DNA of 64,000 nucleotides from Parapristionchus giblindavisi (GCA_943737045.1 CALSFV010000064.1:62001-126000); one strand, 5' to 3'. Shown: positions 35,601 through 48,187, numbered from the stretch's first letter. Numbers and translations are program-made. Notes: generated from the letters alone by a model not told the origin.

Positions 35601-38600
35601 TTTAAATAGTCTTCTAGTTTCTTATATGAGAGGAATATGAAACGCGAAAATGTCGGGTTGATTCGATGAAGTCCATAGCACGCAAATGTTATGGCAGACC
35701 AGTTGACCAAAATGATCATTAATTTAATTAGCAGGGCTACTACACGATGCAGCCAGGTGGAATGCATCAACAGCAGCAACCACAACAATATGGAATGCCT
35801 TCTGTGGTATTTTTAATTTTAATTGTTAAGAATTACATTATAGATGAATCAAATTATGAATAATACTACCAGTGATTGCGGAATATCTATTTCGTTTATT
35901 GATTGATAGATTTGATATTTTTATTGCTTTATATCACGCGTGTTGCGTAAGGATCAATACAACTGTCGGACAATGAAAAAATAAAAATTTGGTTTAAATC
36001 ATTTTTGGATCACGGACGGGACACACAAGCCAAAAGGACGTACGCCCCTTTTGCCACATGCACATCAAAGTTCAAAAAAACTACGGTATTAAGCGGCATT
36101 GCTAAATGCAGAAACGCAAATCTAGAGGCGGAATTTTCAAAAATATTCGTAAATTAGCAAAAAATCGTACTGAATAAATGCACAAAAAAATTAATTTCGT
36201 AGTCGTGAGAGCTAGCCGAAAGCTGTTGTCTTCAAATTAGGCGGAACTATAGGTCTGCAAGATATTTGAATATGCAAAATGTTAATAATTGTCGTATTCA
36301 CAGAGATTTCACGCATATAGCGAAATATAGGACTTTTCACTGCATTTAGCTAACTTCGTATTGCCAATACTCTTATTTCTTCTCTATTTTTTCCAATACA
36401 ATTTAGATTGTTTCAGTGTTCAGCCTCATCAAAGATTTAAGCGAAATAAATTCATTAAACTACAAAATTTTGAAGAAACAAAAATAATTCCGGATCTGCG
36501 AATTAGGGGTTCCTAAAACGCGCGGTGGCGTGCATATAGTGTGCGGCAATTTGCTGACCCGCCTTTGTCCCGTCCGTGGGATAGCTCTTACAGTGCCGGA
36601 GAAGATAGCGTTTCGATTTTTTGTCTAAGATCAATTTTGACGAAGATAGACGCCGTTGACTGTCGGAGTTTGTGGAAAAGTGTTGACTTTCACCCCCAAT
36701 AGCTCGCTTTGGAATGGGAATAGCGAAAATATCATAGAGACATAAATTGTAGAAAATTCTCAGTAGAATCGAGATAACACAAGCAGAAATTACAAAATCG
36801 ATTTTTCATTATCTTTTGTTGCGGAAAGCTGACGTTTGCACCACAAATCGAAAGTACAATTTTTTATTGATTCAGATGGTAGATATTGTGAAGGCGGATC
36901 GATTGATGTATAGTTATTGGGGTCTAATCGTGACCGCAATATGAGTTTTTCCCAAAAAACGAGTCTGAAATCTCGGACTTAACCGATTTCTCGCTCGAGA
37001 GATGGAAGAGGCACATTGATCTACCCACTCTTCTCTCGTTGATCAATGATTTACCAAATTTTTTGTTTGTTTTACGTGCTTTCTTTTTTTAAATGTTTTG
37101 AACGGGTTTCCTTGTTTCCTGAATATATTGTTGAATCACTGGCCACCTCATCTCCTCAACTCGAGCATGTGCTACTTCGCTGTCAATCGACCGTCTCTCC
37201 ATGAGAAGAGAACAAGACTCAAGGGAGTCGATCTGGAGAAGAATTGTTACTGTACAATAGTCTTCATTTTGATGAGATAATTAGTGATAAGCAGGATGAG
37301 GAGGGTTTCCTTCTAGAGACTATCGCGGCCTGAATTGACTCCATCTTTGATAGATAGAATGTTTATTGTTCGTATTTACATTGTTTATAAAGTAATTCCT
37401 TCTTTTAAATAGGTTGTAATTATTATATTCATTTATTTCAACGTTTTTTCGAGTTCAGTGTACAGAAATACCAAGAAATATCAGTGAACAGCGAGAGACG
37501 AGTGGTTGATCAAAGTGATCCTTCCATCTCTCGAGCGAGAAATCGGCTAAGTCCGAGATTTCAGACTCGTTTTTTTGAGAAAAACTCATATTGCGGTCAC
37601 GATTCGACCCCAATAACTATACATCAATCGACCCGTCTTCACAATATCTATCATCTGAACCAATAAAAAATTGTACTTTCGATTTGTGGTGCAAACGTCA
37701 GCTTTCCGCCACAGAAGATGATGAAAAATCGATTTTGTAATTTCTGCTTGTGTTATCTCGATTCTCCTGAGAATTTTCTACAATTTATGTCTCTATGATA
37801 TTTTCGCTATTCCCATTCCAAAGCGAGCTATTGCGGGTGAAAGTCAAGACGTTTCCACAAAATCCGACAGTCAACGACGTCTATCTTCGTCAAAATTGAT
37901 CTTAGACAAAAAATCGAAACGCTATCTTTTCCGGCACTGTCAGGGCTATTCAAAAATAATAAATATAATAGGGGTTACATCTTGTCCCGACAACCCACGA
38001 TTTTGTCTCGATCCTTACGCGACACGCGTGATATTCGATGAATTGCTTTATTATAATAGTAACGTAATCAGAATCAGTGGGATGAGACAACTGATTTAAC
38101 TGTGTGTTATCTTGCAGATGCATCAATCAGCGCATGCGTCCTTCTCTCTTCACAATATGCAGCAACAACATCCTCCACGACCGCCCTCTGCTGGACCATT
38201 GCAGCAAGTGAGTGGAATTGTCACAGAGATGTAAACAGAGTTTCTAGGAAAAACAGTTGCTTTCTTGCTTCACTTTTATATGAGCACATGTCACAGTCAC
38301 GCTGCGTTAGGAAATTCAACTGTATTGACATAATATTTAATCAAATATTCGATAGTCTATTCGCACTCATAGTTTCTAGTTTTTGTTAATAGTTATTATG
38401 TAGGTAGTTTCGTTTTATTACTAGTTATTCAACAACTTTAATCAATAATCGATTGATCAATCAATCAATGAACTAGATGGAGAGAATTGATCAATTATTT
38501 TTGAATCGATCGATACTATCATCTTTCTATAGTATGACATGAATGACTTGCAGCCTCCATCAATGCCAATGTCTACATCATTCCCCACTCAAATCGCCCC

Positions 38601-41600
38601 TCCTCCCCAATACGATGAAGCACTCATGATGCAACAACAACAACAGCTACAGCAACATCAACAACACATGATGCCTCCTGTATCATCTCCTGCTCAACAA
38701 CAACAACAGACGCATGGACTACAGAGTGTACATGGATCTCCTGCCAATGATGGATTCAGACTACACAATAATACGGTAGGCTGGGGGGGTACTGTATGGG
38801 ATTACTGTAGACGATGGGAATGGGTACGATAAGGGCAAATAAACGATTATTGATTGATTGTAGACACCAACATCGCGTCTGGATCCTCCATTGGAGCTGA
38901 ATCGTAATCTGACCAATTGGGGATTGACTTATAGACAGGTACGGAGAGATTATTTATATTATTGTTATTTGAATATTCATACCCTAGTACTATGTTGGTT
39001 GTTGTTTGAAATGTTTCATTAACGATCTGAAACATGATTCTCATGGGTGATGGATTATCATCTTAGATTTGATTGACTGACGATTCACATAAGTAGAATA
39101 TAGTAGAGTGGAATAATATTCTTTATCATTTTCGAGATCAATGAGGATCAATTCTTTCTTCCATTCATCGATTCATCATGCTTTATCTTGATGGCCTTTC
39201 AACTTCTGCACTTACCACGAAGTTAAATCCAGAAACGAATCCATAAAAAGTAGAAATTTGCAACCCACGTAGCAGTAGAATGGAATAGATGAAATCAATC
39301 AATAATCAAAAATCGGTAATGCATATTATTGATTGCAGGGTGCGGGTCAACGTGTTCGTCGTACATGGGAGAATGAGACATTTGTTAAGAGTGAACATGA
39401 TCTAGTAAATCAACCAGAGAATGTACCATGTGCTGAGGATGTAAGTGGGAATATTATTGATTATTTTGTCAATGTATTGAGTTATTGGATGGACGCTATT
39501 CGATTTAGGCCGATTAGGCGTTTGCTATATTTGTTGTTTTTCTTTAACCCTTATCCTCCACCGCATTAATGTCACTAATTCACCTCTCGTCATATGAGAT
39601 TACTGAAACGTGAACCTGACGGGTGTTAAAGGCACTCGCCGAGCTAATTTGAAACTCTCCGCTCTGGCACTGCTCTCGCTTTCTTTGTCTATGAGAGAGA
39701 GAGAGAGTAGAGAGTAAAATTAGTTCGGGGTGTTCGGTCTGATCTTATTGAATTATGATTGAAGAAAGTGTGTACCATATAATACTATTGTTGAATATCA
39801 AAACCGTTGGGCCATTTCACTCCTTTTTTTGAAAGAAGGTTCGAACAAAATTCCAGAAGAGGTTTTTGCTCCTTCACGAAACCGGTGTTTTATCCCTGTC
39901 ATTTTCAGGACCAATCACTGCCCCAGCAAGCACCCATGGGAGCAGCCATTCGAGGTTCGAGATCACGAGAAGAGACGCCGGCGTCTGTGGCGTCATTGTC
40001 ATCGACCACCCATTCCACTTCGTCTAGACATGGTATCTTATCGTTATCTTTTGAAGAGCTATCATCACTTTGATAGAAATTCCCATGCGGAATTCAATTT
40101 GAAATCATTTCATGTTAATAATTATTGATTAGTTAAATTGCAACTTAATTGGCGCAACAGACTGATAGTTTCGTCATCTTAGTAGTGATCCTAAATAAAC
40201 GCTCTCCTATTGAGGAGGTTCTGAGTCAGAGAGCGCACCACCGCGTGATCCTACCGTCCGTGTCGGAAGCGGAGTCGCGGCTGTCGGAAAGGAAAACATG
40301 CGCGGCAACGCGTCCGCCGTCAAGGACAATATGGATGATGGGGCTGAGGAAGCTCCACGATTGAACGTCTCCGGTCCCGGAGGAGCTTTCGTGGTCGAGG
40401 ATGATGATGCGGCTGCTCAAGACTTTGATGATATGGTAGGAAAGATCAAAGATCAAATATCGATTGTGATGTGATCATTGAGTGCGTTAGGAATTATTGA
40501 TTTTCAGAGACGACAAGCGAAGCGAGATGCGCTCATGGCGAAGACAATGAAGAGAAAGGAGGAGATTACACAGAAAGTGAGATTATTGATTGATTTGCTG
40601 GAATATCGCCTTGATGGTATAACATTGAAATAGTATTTGAGCGCTTTACCAGGGGATTCCGTGTTTTATCTACTCGATATTATGGAGTAATTGCATTTTG
40701 TTCTGATGACAAGAAGGTGAAAATTGCAATAAAAACAAAATTATGATGAGAAGTTTATATGATCAATTAATTAATTAATTATTTTTTCCCTTAAAATTAT
40801 TATCTATAAAATATTTATTGAAAAATATTTCTTTCTCGTTATCAGGTTGATTCGATCGAGGCTCGAAACGCAGAGAGACGCGCGGCTGAACTACAGAAAC
40901 AGGCGATGGCTGATCAACGAAAACTGGAGAAGGAAATACAAAGGTACGCAGGTTGATCTTTGATCTTTGCTTTGAGGTGGAAGATCAATTTGTACTATTA
41001 CGCGTTGCAATCACGTATGGTCAGCCTGTTAACAAGAAATTGAGATATTGTGAAATAATCGATTTGTTTTTCTCCAAATCCCCTGATAACCTCTTTTCAA
41101 GTCTATTGATTTATTGATTACAGACAAAAGATCTTGGAGGAGTACAAGAGAAGAAAGATCGAGAAGGAATTGGGACAAGACTCGGCACGAAGTGTTTCAT
41201 CTGTTGGAAGAGGAAGTAGTCAACCACCATTTGCAAGGACTAAGAGTCAGGTACGGTAGGGGAGGAGTACTGTAGATGGGAAGAGCATACTGTAGGTTAT
41301 GGTAGGTTGTAGGGTTATGTTAGATTTGTTAAGAGCTGTGGAAACATTATAACAATGTGATTTGAATTGCTGATCGATGATATAAATAGTTTTATTTATA
41401 TCTCTAATATATTTGTTATCAGGGTCTGGGTGAGACGCCACGGGGTACGGCGTCCTCTTCGACGACACGAGCACGCGGTCAGAGTAATATCGATGAGACT
41501 ATGAAGATTGCCGTACCGTCATGCGCTGAACCGAGTAAGTATCGATTGATTACGGTATATCGAATCCATATATTGATCGATTTTTTTCTTTCTTGGATTA

Positions 41601-43171
41601 CGGTGTATAATATTGATTATCTTTCAGAGTTGAAACTATTCGCGAAGGCAACACCAAAGAGTAATCGTAATCTGATTACAAACGCTCTTCAATTCTCCGT
41701 TTTCCCTGGTGCAGTGTCTCAAGATGCTAGGAATAAGGTATGTGACGTGTGACAGTATACTGTAGCTCCGCCCACTTTCTGCTATTTGCCAATCATGAAG
41801 ACAAGAAATATGTGGAAGTTGTTTGATTGATTGTTTAACTATCAGTATTTTGTATTCACTAGAACAATTTATTATACATTGTCCCGGAAACGTAGATTCA
41901 ACTGGTGGATTGTTGTTGCAATTGAATTATTTACTAAAGCGGTCCTCTTCCCGCTTAGGGCGCCTCCACCCTAATTTATTGAACCTGGAAGCGACGATAC
42001 GCAGTGAGATCCTTCCCTCCCTCTCTCCGACCCCCTCCCCTCAACATTATTCACACTATTCATTTATCACTTGCTGTCACATTTATTCAATGTATGATAA
42101 ATTAAAATTAAAAAAAATTACTTTACACCGTGCTTTGCTTTACATTTAGTTTAGATTAAAGCCATTTATATTAAGTAATATCGATATTCTAAGTGTTGAT
42201 ATTGTGTGAATAGAAAATGTACTCTTCCTCATCAATTCATGATTTCATCTCGTTCTTTCAGGTGCTAGCTGAATTGGCCAAATCGGACTCGAAGCACGTT
42301 CTCTTACTCTTCCGCGATCACAAATGCCAGTATCGAGGACTCTATCAATGGGATCAGGTATGACCGTCTGTTGTGGTTACTGTATTTTGAGCCAGTGGGA
42401 TACGGTAGATCGTTGTCATACTTTTGGTTTTGGTCGTGTTTATTCACGGTCGATGATGTGCCAATCGGATTTATAACAGTTTTATTTTGTATTTAATTGA
42501 ATACGTATACCATTACTGTCATACATAAAAATCATCAAGCACGTGTCTTCTCGCTAGCGACAATGCTTTACGTATGATTACTATTGTGATGTATAATATT
42601 GGATCCGATGAATGAGATATCAAAGATCAATCTGACCATGATCATCATCATCATTGCAGGTATCGGATGCGGTGGATCGTCTACATGGCACGGGTCCGAA
42701 GGTCATCACCGAGTCCATGATGCAGATGATGTTTAAGTGAGACGGGGTTACTGTAGATGATTGGGTGGTTATGGTAAATCATGGGATTACTGTAGCCTAT
42801 CACTACTATTCTTTTGAGTCCACCACTGGGATAGAGAAATTAAAGTTTTTTTAATGAAATAGGCAACCAGTTTTACCTTGATCAACATTTGTTAAATGAA
42901 TTTGTACAATAAAAGAGAGTTGAAACTGAAATGTTGCAGGTACGAATCAGGTATGAAGCAGTTCAATCATATTCCCACCAAGCATCTCTCTGCTACGATT
43001 GACGGGTACGGTACTTATTGATTTGTTGATCACAGTATCTCTTGTAATATTGATTTACCCTCTAAAATTTTTTTTTTCAGATTCACGATCAAGGACGAAT
43101 TCTGGCAGAAGGCCAAGATTCCCCACTCGGGCAGCACTTCGTCCACGGCTCCGTCCCACCGCGACAACTGA
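19381..43171 (+). CDS. ptrn-1: Patronin / CAMSAP, microtubule minus-end binding protein
   Basis: Thirty-eight exons join in phase to 1228 codons plus TGA; C. elegans PTRN-1 is of similar size. Patronin/CAMSAP proteins bind and stabilise free microtubule minus ends, organising non-centrosomal arrays in neurons and epithelia. Order of parts: N-terminal helical region (MSFLPEIRDISKYN, then SVRWLIAKVF); CAMSAP-type CH domain at about residues 165-297; Ser/Pro linker; a short Lys/Glu/Arg coiled coil (LEEKRREHERKK, about 445-490); a Gln/Pro-rich disordered region (about 585-780); an acidic and basic helical stretch (about 940-1035); and the C-terminal CKK domain (about 1083-1215), which recognises the minus end. 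The gene spans 23.8 kb because introns 3, 12 and 23 hold mobile elements. Only the start of exon 29 is ambiguous (40230 or 40215, both in frame). Confidence 0.95.
21044..21134. repeat. (TA)n(GA)n compound microsatellite
   Basis: About 26 TA repeats followed by about 20 GA repeats begin directly at the 5' splice site of ptrn-1 intron 3 (GTATATATA...). The donor is therefore part of the microsatellite. Confidence 0.95.
21460..22900. repeat. Long pyrimidine-rich then purine-rich low-complexity tract
   Basis: From about 21460 to 22170 the plus strand is strongly C/T-rich (CTCTCTC, TCCCCC). After the MITE at 22210-22401 it becomes strongly G/A-rich (GAGAGAGG, a G run at 22639-22656) until about 22900. 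No gene is present; open frames here are low-complexity translation. Confidence 0.6.
22210..22401. mobile_element. hAT-like MITE, family A copy 1 (ptrn-1 intron 3)
   Basis: Twelve-base inverted ends CATACATGGGCG / CGCCCATGTATG. The flanks are a perfect 8-bp duplication, ATTGAGAG (22202-22209 and 22402-22409). The interior carries three or four TTTACAGGGGGCA/C words. A second copy lies at 34326-34512. Confidence 0.93.
23406..23467. repeat. (AAT)n microsatellite
   Basis: About 20 uninterrupted AAT triplets in ptrn-1 intron 3. It produces a spurious poly-Asn/poly-Ile open frame. Confidence 0.95.
26642..27180. mobile_element. MITE family B, copy 1, with expanded internal minisatellite
   Basis: Inverted ends (C/A)ATAGGTCGAA and TTCGACCTATG, with the same subterminal sequences as the copy at 30138-30340 (ACCAAGCCTGA near one end, ATAGCTATTCGACC at the other). 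Its body is a 29-bp tandem repeat. The flanking duplication is not clear in this copy, and its first base differs from the other copy. It sits in ptrn-1 intron 12. Confidence 0.8.
26701..27135. repeat. 29-bp minisatellite, 15 identical copies
   Basis: Fifteen head-to-tail copies of the unit CCTGACGGCATTTGGGAG + TTATTTAAATA, with no difference visible between units. One diverged unit flanks each side. Complete homogeneity points to recent expansion or gene conversion, or to collapse/expansion during assembly. Confidence 0.95.
28701..31933. repeat. Tandem direct duplication of about 1.5 kb
   Basis: 28701-30424 and 30425-31933 are nearly identical direct repeats, each beginning in the AAAAAGAAGCCTCCACTC block. 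The first copy is longer only because it carries the 203-bp MITE at 30138-30340 and its 8-bp duplication. Identical small open frames (61 and 75 codons) occur in both copies and are not genes. Confidence 0.9.
30138..30340. mobile_element. MITE family B, copy 2, with perfect 8-bp target duplication
   Basis: Ends CATAGGTCGAA / TTCGACCTATG. The flanks are GTTTTGAT (30130-30137 and 30341-30348). The uninterrupted target is visible in the second tandem copy near 31853. The interior holds about four units of a CCGGTCAGGTTTTTCGATTT-type repeat, related in its CCTGAC(C/G)G core to the 29-bp unit of copy 1. Confidence 0.93.
31218..32057. mobile_element. hAT-like element with GGCAATTGCC arrays
   Basis: Ends CAGGGGTGTGCGGCAAC / GTTGCCGCACACCCCTG. 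The flanks are a perfect 8-bp duplication, GTCCAAAT (31210-31217 and 32058-32065). Subterminal regions consist of CGGCAATTGCCGGCAA-type words. A 5' portion of the same insertion is repeated from 29495, as part of the tandem duplication. The terminal motif CAGGGRTGTGCGG is shared with the element at 12261. Confidence 0.92.
32565..41534 (+). CDS. ptrn-1: ptrn-1 exons 13-33 (linker, coiled coil, Gln-rich region)
   Basis: Exons: 32565-32650, 32834-32915, 33079-33188, 33345-33428, 33893-33971, 34133-34243, 34573-34645, 34900-34985, 35084-35173, 35388-35504, 35735-35806, 38118-38207, 38554-38775, 38864-38938, 39339-39440, 39909-40032, 40230-40435, 40508-40576, 40846-40943, 41124-41250, 41423-41534. 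The conserved coiled coil RLALEEKRREHERKKALAS, followed by EKGKAAFFALMNKH, corresponds to the helical segment of CAMSAPs. Exons 21-25 are Gln/Pro/Met-rich, likely disordered. Exons 30-32 are Arg/Lys/Glu-rich and likely helical. All phases agree. Confidence 0.88.
34326..34512. mobile_element. hAT-like MITE, family A copy 2 (ptrn-1 intron 18)
   Basis: Same ends CATACATGGGCG / CGCCCATGTATG and same orientation as 22210-22401. The flanks are a perfect 8-bp duplication, TTTTCTTG (34318-34325 and 34513-34520). The internal TTTACAGGGGGCA words are conserved. Confidence 0.93.
35930..38036. mobile_element. 2.1-kb fold-back element in ptrn-1 intron 23
   Basis: TATCACGCGTGTTGCGTAAGG at about 35930 is matched in reverse complement at about 38010-38036. 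Long complementary arms follow: about 36583-37010 pairs with about 37520-37954. The loop is about 37010-37520. The left arm is interrupted by the element at 36011-36578. Confidence 0.8.
36011..36578. mobile_element. CAC-ended DNA element with 4-bp duplication, nested in the fold-back
   Basis: Ends CACGGACGGGAC / GTCCCGTCCGTG, flanked by GGAT on both sides (36007-36010 and 36579-36582). The opposite arm of the host fold-back shows the site without the insert. CAC-type ends with a 4-bp duplication recall Chapaev-like (CMC) transposons; this assignment is an inference. Confidence 0.7.
41628..43171 (+). CDS. ptrn-1: ptrn-1 exons 34-38 (CKK domain)
   Basis: Exons: 41628-41737, 42262-42357, 42660-42736, 42940-43005, 43081-43171 (TGA 43169-43171). 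The translated domain reads LFAKATPKSNRNLITNALQF, VSQDARNKVLAELAKSD, HVLLLFRDHKCQYRGLYQW, GTGPKVITESMMQMMFKYES, KQFNHIPTKHLSATIDGFTI and KDEFWQKAKIP. These match, block by block, the CKK fold found only in CAMSAP/patronin proteins. It is the strongest single identification in the window. Confidence 0.96.
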
Positions 43172-43808
43172 ACGATACGGCATACGGTAGCCCCGGGACT
43201 GATATCGATTGATCGTACTCCGGAATATTTCCTCTCATTTTTCGTCCCTTTTCGTTATATGCCCTCATCCTTATTGTTCTGTTATTAGTAATTGTAATCA
43301 AGTATTAACATTAACATACATTGAGAGATCTGAACTATTTCATATTCTCTCTCTTTCACTCTTCTTCTATTGTTTATATTAGTTCATCTCCATTCGAGCT
43401 CTCAGTTCTCACTCTCGATCCAATTGAATGCATTGCTCTATTCATCTTTATTCATCTTTTCACTCCATTCCTCCTTCTCATCTCGCTATATCTCCTCATA
43501 TTCAATTTAGTTTCTTCATTCTATCCCCCACTCACAACATCACTATAACTACGACAATCGTTGATCCTTTACTCGGTTTCTTCCTTGTGTAGCATATTTA
43601 TGTTGCATTGTTGCCCTGCTCTATGTTTCCTTGAGCTTTTGCTCCGTTTCTGTATGTCTTACTATCAACTCACTCCCCCAACTGACTCGTCTATCTCACA
43701 ATCAATCAATAATCTTCAACTCGGTATACCGTATAACCAATTCTTGACTTTAGCCTCAATCTACAGTACCCAGTGTTTCTGCGCGAATGACTTATCACTG
43801 CGTATGAT
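43172..43808. other. ptrn-1 3' flank, pyrimidine-rich
   Basis: Presumed 3' UTR and downstream DNA, C/T-rich, with no clear AATAAA close to the stop. No further gene seen before the palindrome. Confidence 0.45.
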
Positions 43809-44769
43809 TTGTGAAGCCTTATTAGGCTTCGCCCATTACTGATTTCCCCTACTAAGCTACAGTAATATACTTGTTTCTTGTCTCTCTCACTGTGTTGTCT
43901 ATTCATTCACTTGCTGCGATATTGTAATTGGCATCTTTCACTTGGCCATCAATCCTACAATCTTTCTCTCTCTCGCCTTCATTTATTATACAATTGTAGT
44001 TTGTAGTTTGCACTCTCATCGATCAATCAATCAATCAATAATACGAATACTGTTGAATTTGCCCATCACAATTTGCATGTGTGGAATGTGTGTATGTGCC
44101 CCTAACGAGTGCTATTTAGATATAATATATGTAATATTATAATGTATTCTATTGATAATTGTTATCGTATCGATAAGCCTTTCTATGTCTTATCCACTTT
44201 ATCTGCCTTACTCTCGCTTATTGTGTGCATGTGTGCTGTTCTTACTAGGTATACTGTAGCTCCGCCCCAACTCGTTTCTGCCTTTTCCTAATCTTGAGTG
44301 TGACATTTGTATTGTATATTGATCGACGGTGGTGTTGTGCACCATCAACGATGAATATATATACCGTAGTCTGGCCCCACCCCTTCTGCCCCTGCAATAT
44401 ATGTGTGATTATCGATTAATATTGTGTAATTTGTAGTAATGTTGCACGATAGCCGGTATTTAACGAGTGTCCCCTTCTCTGTCTCTCTTCATTCTGCACA
44501 CTCTCTCGCCTCTTCTCTGCTTCTCTATCCACACTCTCTTCACTACCTATAATCTCTACTCGTTCAATCACTCAATAACACCATTCCTTCTTTCTATCTC
44601 TTCTGTCCTCTATTATCATTTATCTCCTAATTGGTTCCTCGATTCATTGGCGGTGATTGAATCCTCTTTGTTCATACTCATGTATATGTAATGTGTATAT
44701 CCTGCATCGACTAAGATCCGCCCACTTTTTGTTGTTTAATCTCCCCAGGTAAAATATAGACAAATTGCT

Positions 44770-45005
44770 AACATATGGGAATGATCAGAAATTACCGCGC
44801 AGTTAGGGCTTGTGATATACGTCATTCGAACATGTATGAAGTTCTGAATGGAAATCCATTGAAAAAAAAAACTACCGCGAAGTCTCTTTTTTTCTTTAAC
44901 AATTTTCTGAAAGCGCGTAAGTCAGCATTTCTCAACGGAGTTAGAATTCCAGTTGTTCGGAAAAAAAACTCGCTAGTCATGACTGCACAGTAATTTCTGT
45001 TCATT
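44770..45005. mobile_element. Small inverted-repeat element inside the left palindrome arm
   Basis: ATGATCAGAAATTACCGCGCAG at one end is complementary (imperfectly) to ACTGCACAGTAATTTCTGTTCAT at the other. The mirror copy is at about 54366-54602 in the right arm, so it was present before the inverted duplication. Confidence 0.6.
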
Positions 45006-45954
45006 TCCTTATACTCCAGACTCTGTTTGCCCCTTCGTCCCCTGCATCAGATTATCGATTGAGATTTTGCTATTGATTCGTCGTGTTCTTTTCTCTATTG
45101 CAGTCTTGGAATTTGAATCTTTTCTGTAATTACCCATCCCACCTTCACAACCACACAAATTATATGTTCTCGTATCCCTTAAATTGGTGCAGTTTTTGAT
45201 CAAAGCATAAATATACATATTTATTGTTATTATTGCAGTCTGTTCATTTAATCAATGGTATGCTCTTCTTTTTGTTTCTTGGAATCGCCAAAAGGGGCAT
45301 AATGAATCTGAAAATGACAAGGCATGAAATTGTGAGATAAATGTATATTGAAGATGAGACAGATTTGTGAAAAATGAGGAGGAAGTAAAAAAATTTACAA
45401 GAAAGCAGAAATGAGTGTAATCATTTTACTTTATTAATTTATTTGATTTATTCTCATCGATCTATATTCATGACAGAAATATATCTGTTTGATGATGTCA
45501 TTTGTTAATATTGGAAACATCCTTTCTTTCCGTTTTTACGTTCATCAGGAAATCTTGTTTTAATTGTTGATTTCTATACTATTGGTACTGTGTATAGACA
45601 AAGCATTATCACAAGTATTGCATGACTCAATCGTATTAACGATGAAACATAGTCGAATTGTAGAATGTCACTCTCAATCAATTATCATTAGAAATTCAGA
45701 ATGACTGACTTGTGAACTTTTGTTTTCTGTAACATTCTTTACATAGTTTCTTTTCTTACGCAACCTACTTTAAAACCATTCTTTCATTACTTTAACTCTA
45801 ATTGTTTATGTCATTCTAATTTTGTAATTTCAGCTGAAACAAATAACTTTAAATTCACCCCGAGAATCCTATAGTGGTGCACACTCTCCTTTCCTACAAG
45901 CGTGTCCCCGCGTCTCCCCTGATGTACCCTGTGCCATTTATCCACAAATAAATT

Positions 45955-46920
45955 TCAGAAAAATATGTTCGTAGTATCAATTACTTAGTCTATCTGACAA
46001 GGGAATGGTCTCAACTCACCATGGAGTTATGACTAGAGACATATACCATTCGAACCGTCATGTGATTCTGTCTAGAAATCCGTTGAGTTTACTTGCCACG
46101 AGCTTCTGGTATTAGAGAAAATCGATAATGAAATGCTTTGTTTCGAAGCTTTAGCAGAAAAATGAAGATTCAGTTCTCTGCTTAATGAACCTTGTAGTGT
46201 AGTGCAATAAAAATATATATTTTGGAAAAATACTGAAACAAACTTTGCCTTAAATTTTGTAAAATGTTTGCAAAAGATTGGATGTGAGGTGGGAACGAAC
46301 CAAGAACCAACATACTACATGCCTGCACCTTGCACACTACACTACAAGGTTCATTGAATAGGGAACTGAATCTTAAGTTTACCTATTAAGAGTCAAAATA
46401 TAACATTTCTATCGATTTTCTCGAATACCAGAAGCTCGTGGCAAGTAAACTCAACGGATTTCCAGCCAGAATTGACGGTTCGAATGGTATATGTCTCTAG
46501 TCATAGCTCCATTCTGAGTTGTGAACATTCCTTTGTGAGTTCTGCTAAACGCCATGAAAAAAGAAAAATATTGGATAACTTTGTACAATATTTTAGGTAA
46601 ATCAATTTACAGGATCTCGGTGTATTTTGCAAACTGTTTCTTTTAAATTTTCTATCTTTCCCGATGATTGATATAATAAATATGGTTTCTGTTTATTTGC
46701 TTCATGCATGATCGAAATTCTGCAAAAGAATATGCAATATCAGCAAATGGATAAAATTAAAATGTGAAATATTAAAAAATTCGTCATCGCCCTATGGATA
46801 TATTTTACTAAAAAAACTATTCAGAGTCAAGCAATATTTTTCTTTACATGGCGTTTAGCAGCATTAAGACAGACTAAGTAATCGATACTACGAACATATT
46901 TTTCAGAATTTTATTTGAAG
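45955..46920. mobile_element. Nested inverted-repeat elements in the left arm
   Basis: An outer pair, AAATATGTTCGTAGTATC...ACTTAGTCTATC, at 45960-46000 recurs inverted at 46870-46910. The mirror copy in the right arm is about 52250-52665. Inside it, a further fold-back (about 46025-46510, with GAGACATATACCATTCGAA ends) is found only in the left arm. Confidence 0.65.
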
Positions 46921-48187
46921 AGAAATCGACCAGGGGACATCAGGGGACACCCGGGGGCATGTCTGTAGGAAAGGAGAGTGTGCACCACCGTATACCAAGT
47001 TTCTTTCACATTCCCCAATTCCCTGAATCAGTATTCTATTCTCTTTCTTCTCAATACTTCATTCATTCATACTCTTCCAATGTTTCTCATGGACGCAAAT
47101 TCGCATTATTACGCTTTCTCGCATCTTTTATTTGTATTAGGTTGGACTTGGTTGAGTATTCGTCCTGACTAACAATGATACTCTCTGATGAAATGAAAGA
47201 GAAAAGAGTTTGTTTCAGGGGCTCAGAGTTCTAGCTTTTTTTTGAATCCTTCAACGTGTCCTTAAAGAAATCTACGAATTAGTCGGGACCAAAAAAACAT
47301 TTTGAGCATTTAAAAGTAACCGGCTCATGTTCGTGTGTTTTCACCTGTCCCATTTTCAAATATTCTCAAAACTCGCACATATCCATTAAGTTTAACAAGA
47401 ACTCTTAATTATTCATTGATCTTAGTGGTCTTCTGATTGCATGAGGTGTAGGTCTCATAGAGAGTTTCTGCAAATGTCCCATTTCCTATAAACCCTCCTT
47501 TTCGCGTGTTCCGACCTCGTTTCCGGTCAGTGTTTCCTCGTTTGAGTTCCTTACTAAAGTTTTCTTCTCAACGGCGTCTATTCATATTACACACAATTTC
47601 CTTGATGAGTTGACCTTTGTCAACAAATCTTTTTTTCTTGAAGGACTTATTCACACTTTTCTCTTTTCTCTCACAAAGATCTCGTTTAATCCCCCACTCC
47701 ATTTCATCCCTTACTCTACCTTAAAAGGGAATACCAAAAGCTAATTTTAAACTCGCCACTTTCTTTAATTCTTTGAACTCTTGATTTATGAGATGGTGTT
47801 TGGAGAGTTCCACAATTTGCTTTTGGTATACATTTAAAGCAAAATTAAGTGCCTGTATGGTCTCTTTTCCCATAAAATTTCATATTCTCTAACTGCTAGT
47901 CAGAATAAAGCAGTTACATTGTTTTTAATTTTTTGTTCCTTCAAATACCGCAGCCCTTCTACTGTTTCTTCATATTCTTCTCTATCTCTATTCAACCGTT
48001 ACTCATTTCAGTCTGACTCTCAGACAAAACAAATCACTTCGAATTTGTATCTAATACGATTTTTGTGAAGACTAGAACGGATTCAGATTGTGCTGCAGAG
48101 AACTTCAGTCTAGACAGAAATTAAGGGCATGTTCCTTATAAGCTATACAATAAAATGATTTATAGATCTCGAAAATGTCCATCTATT

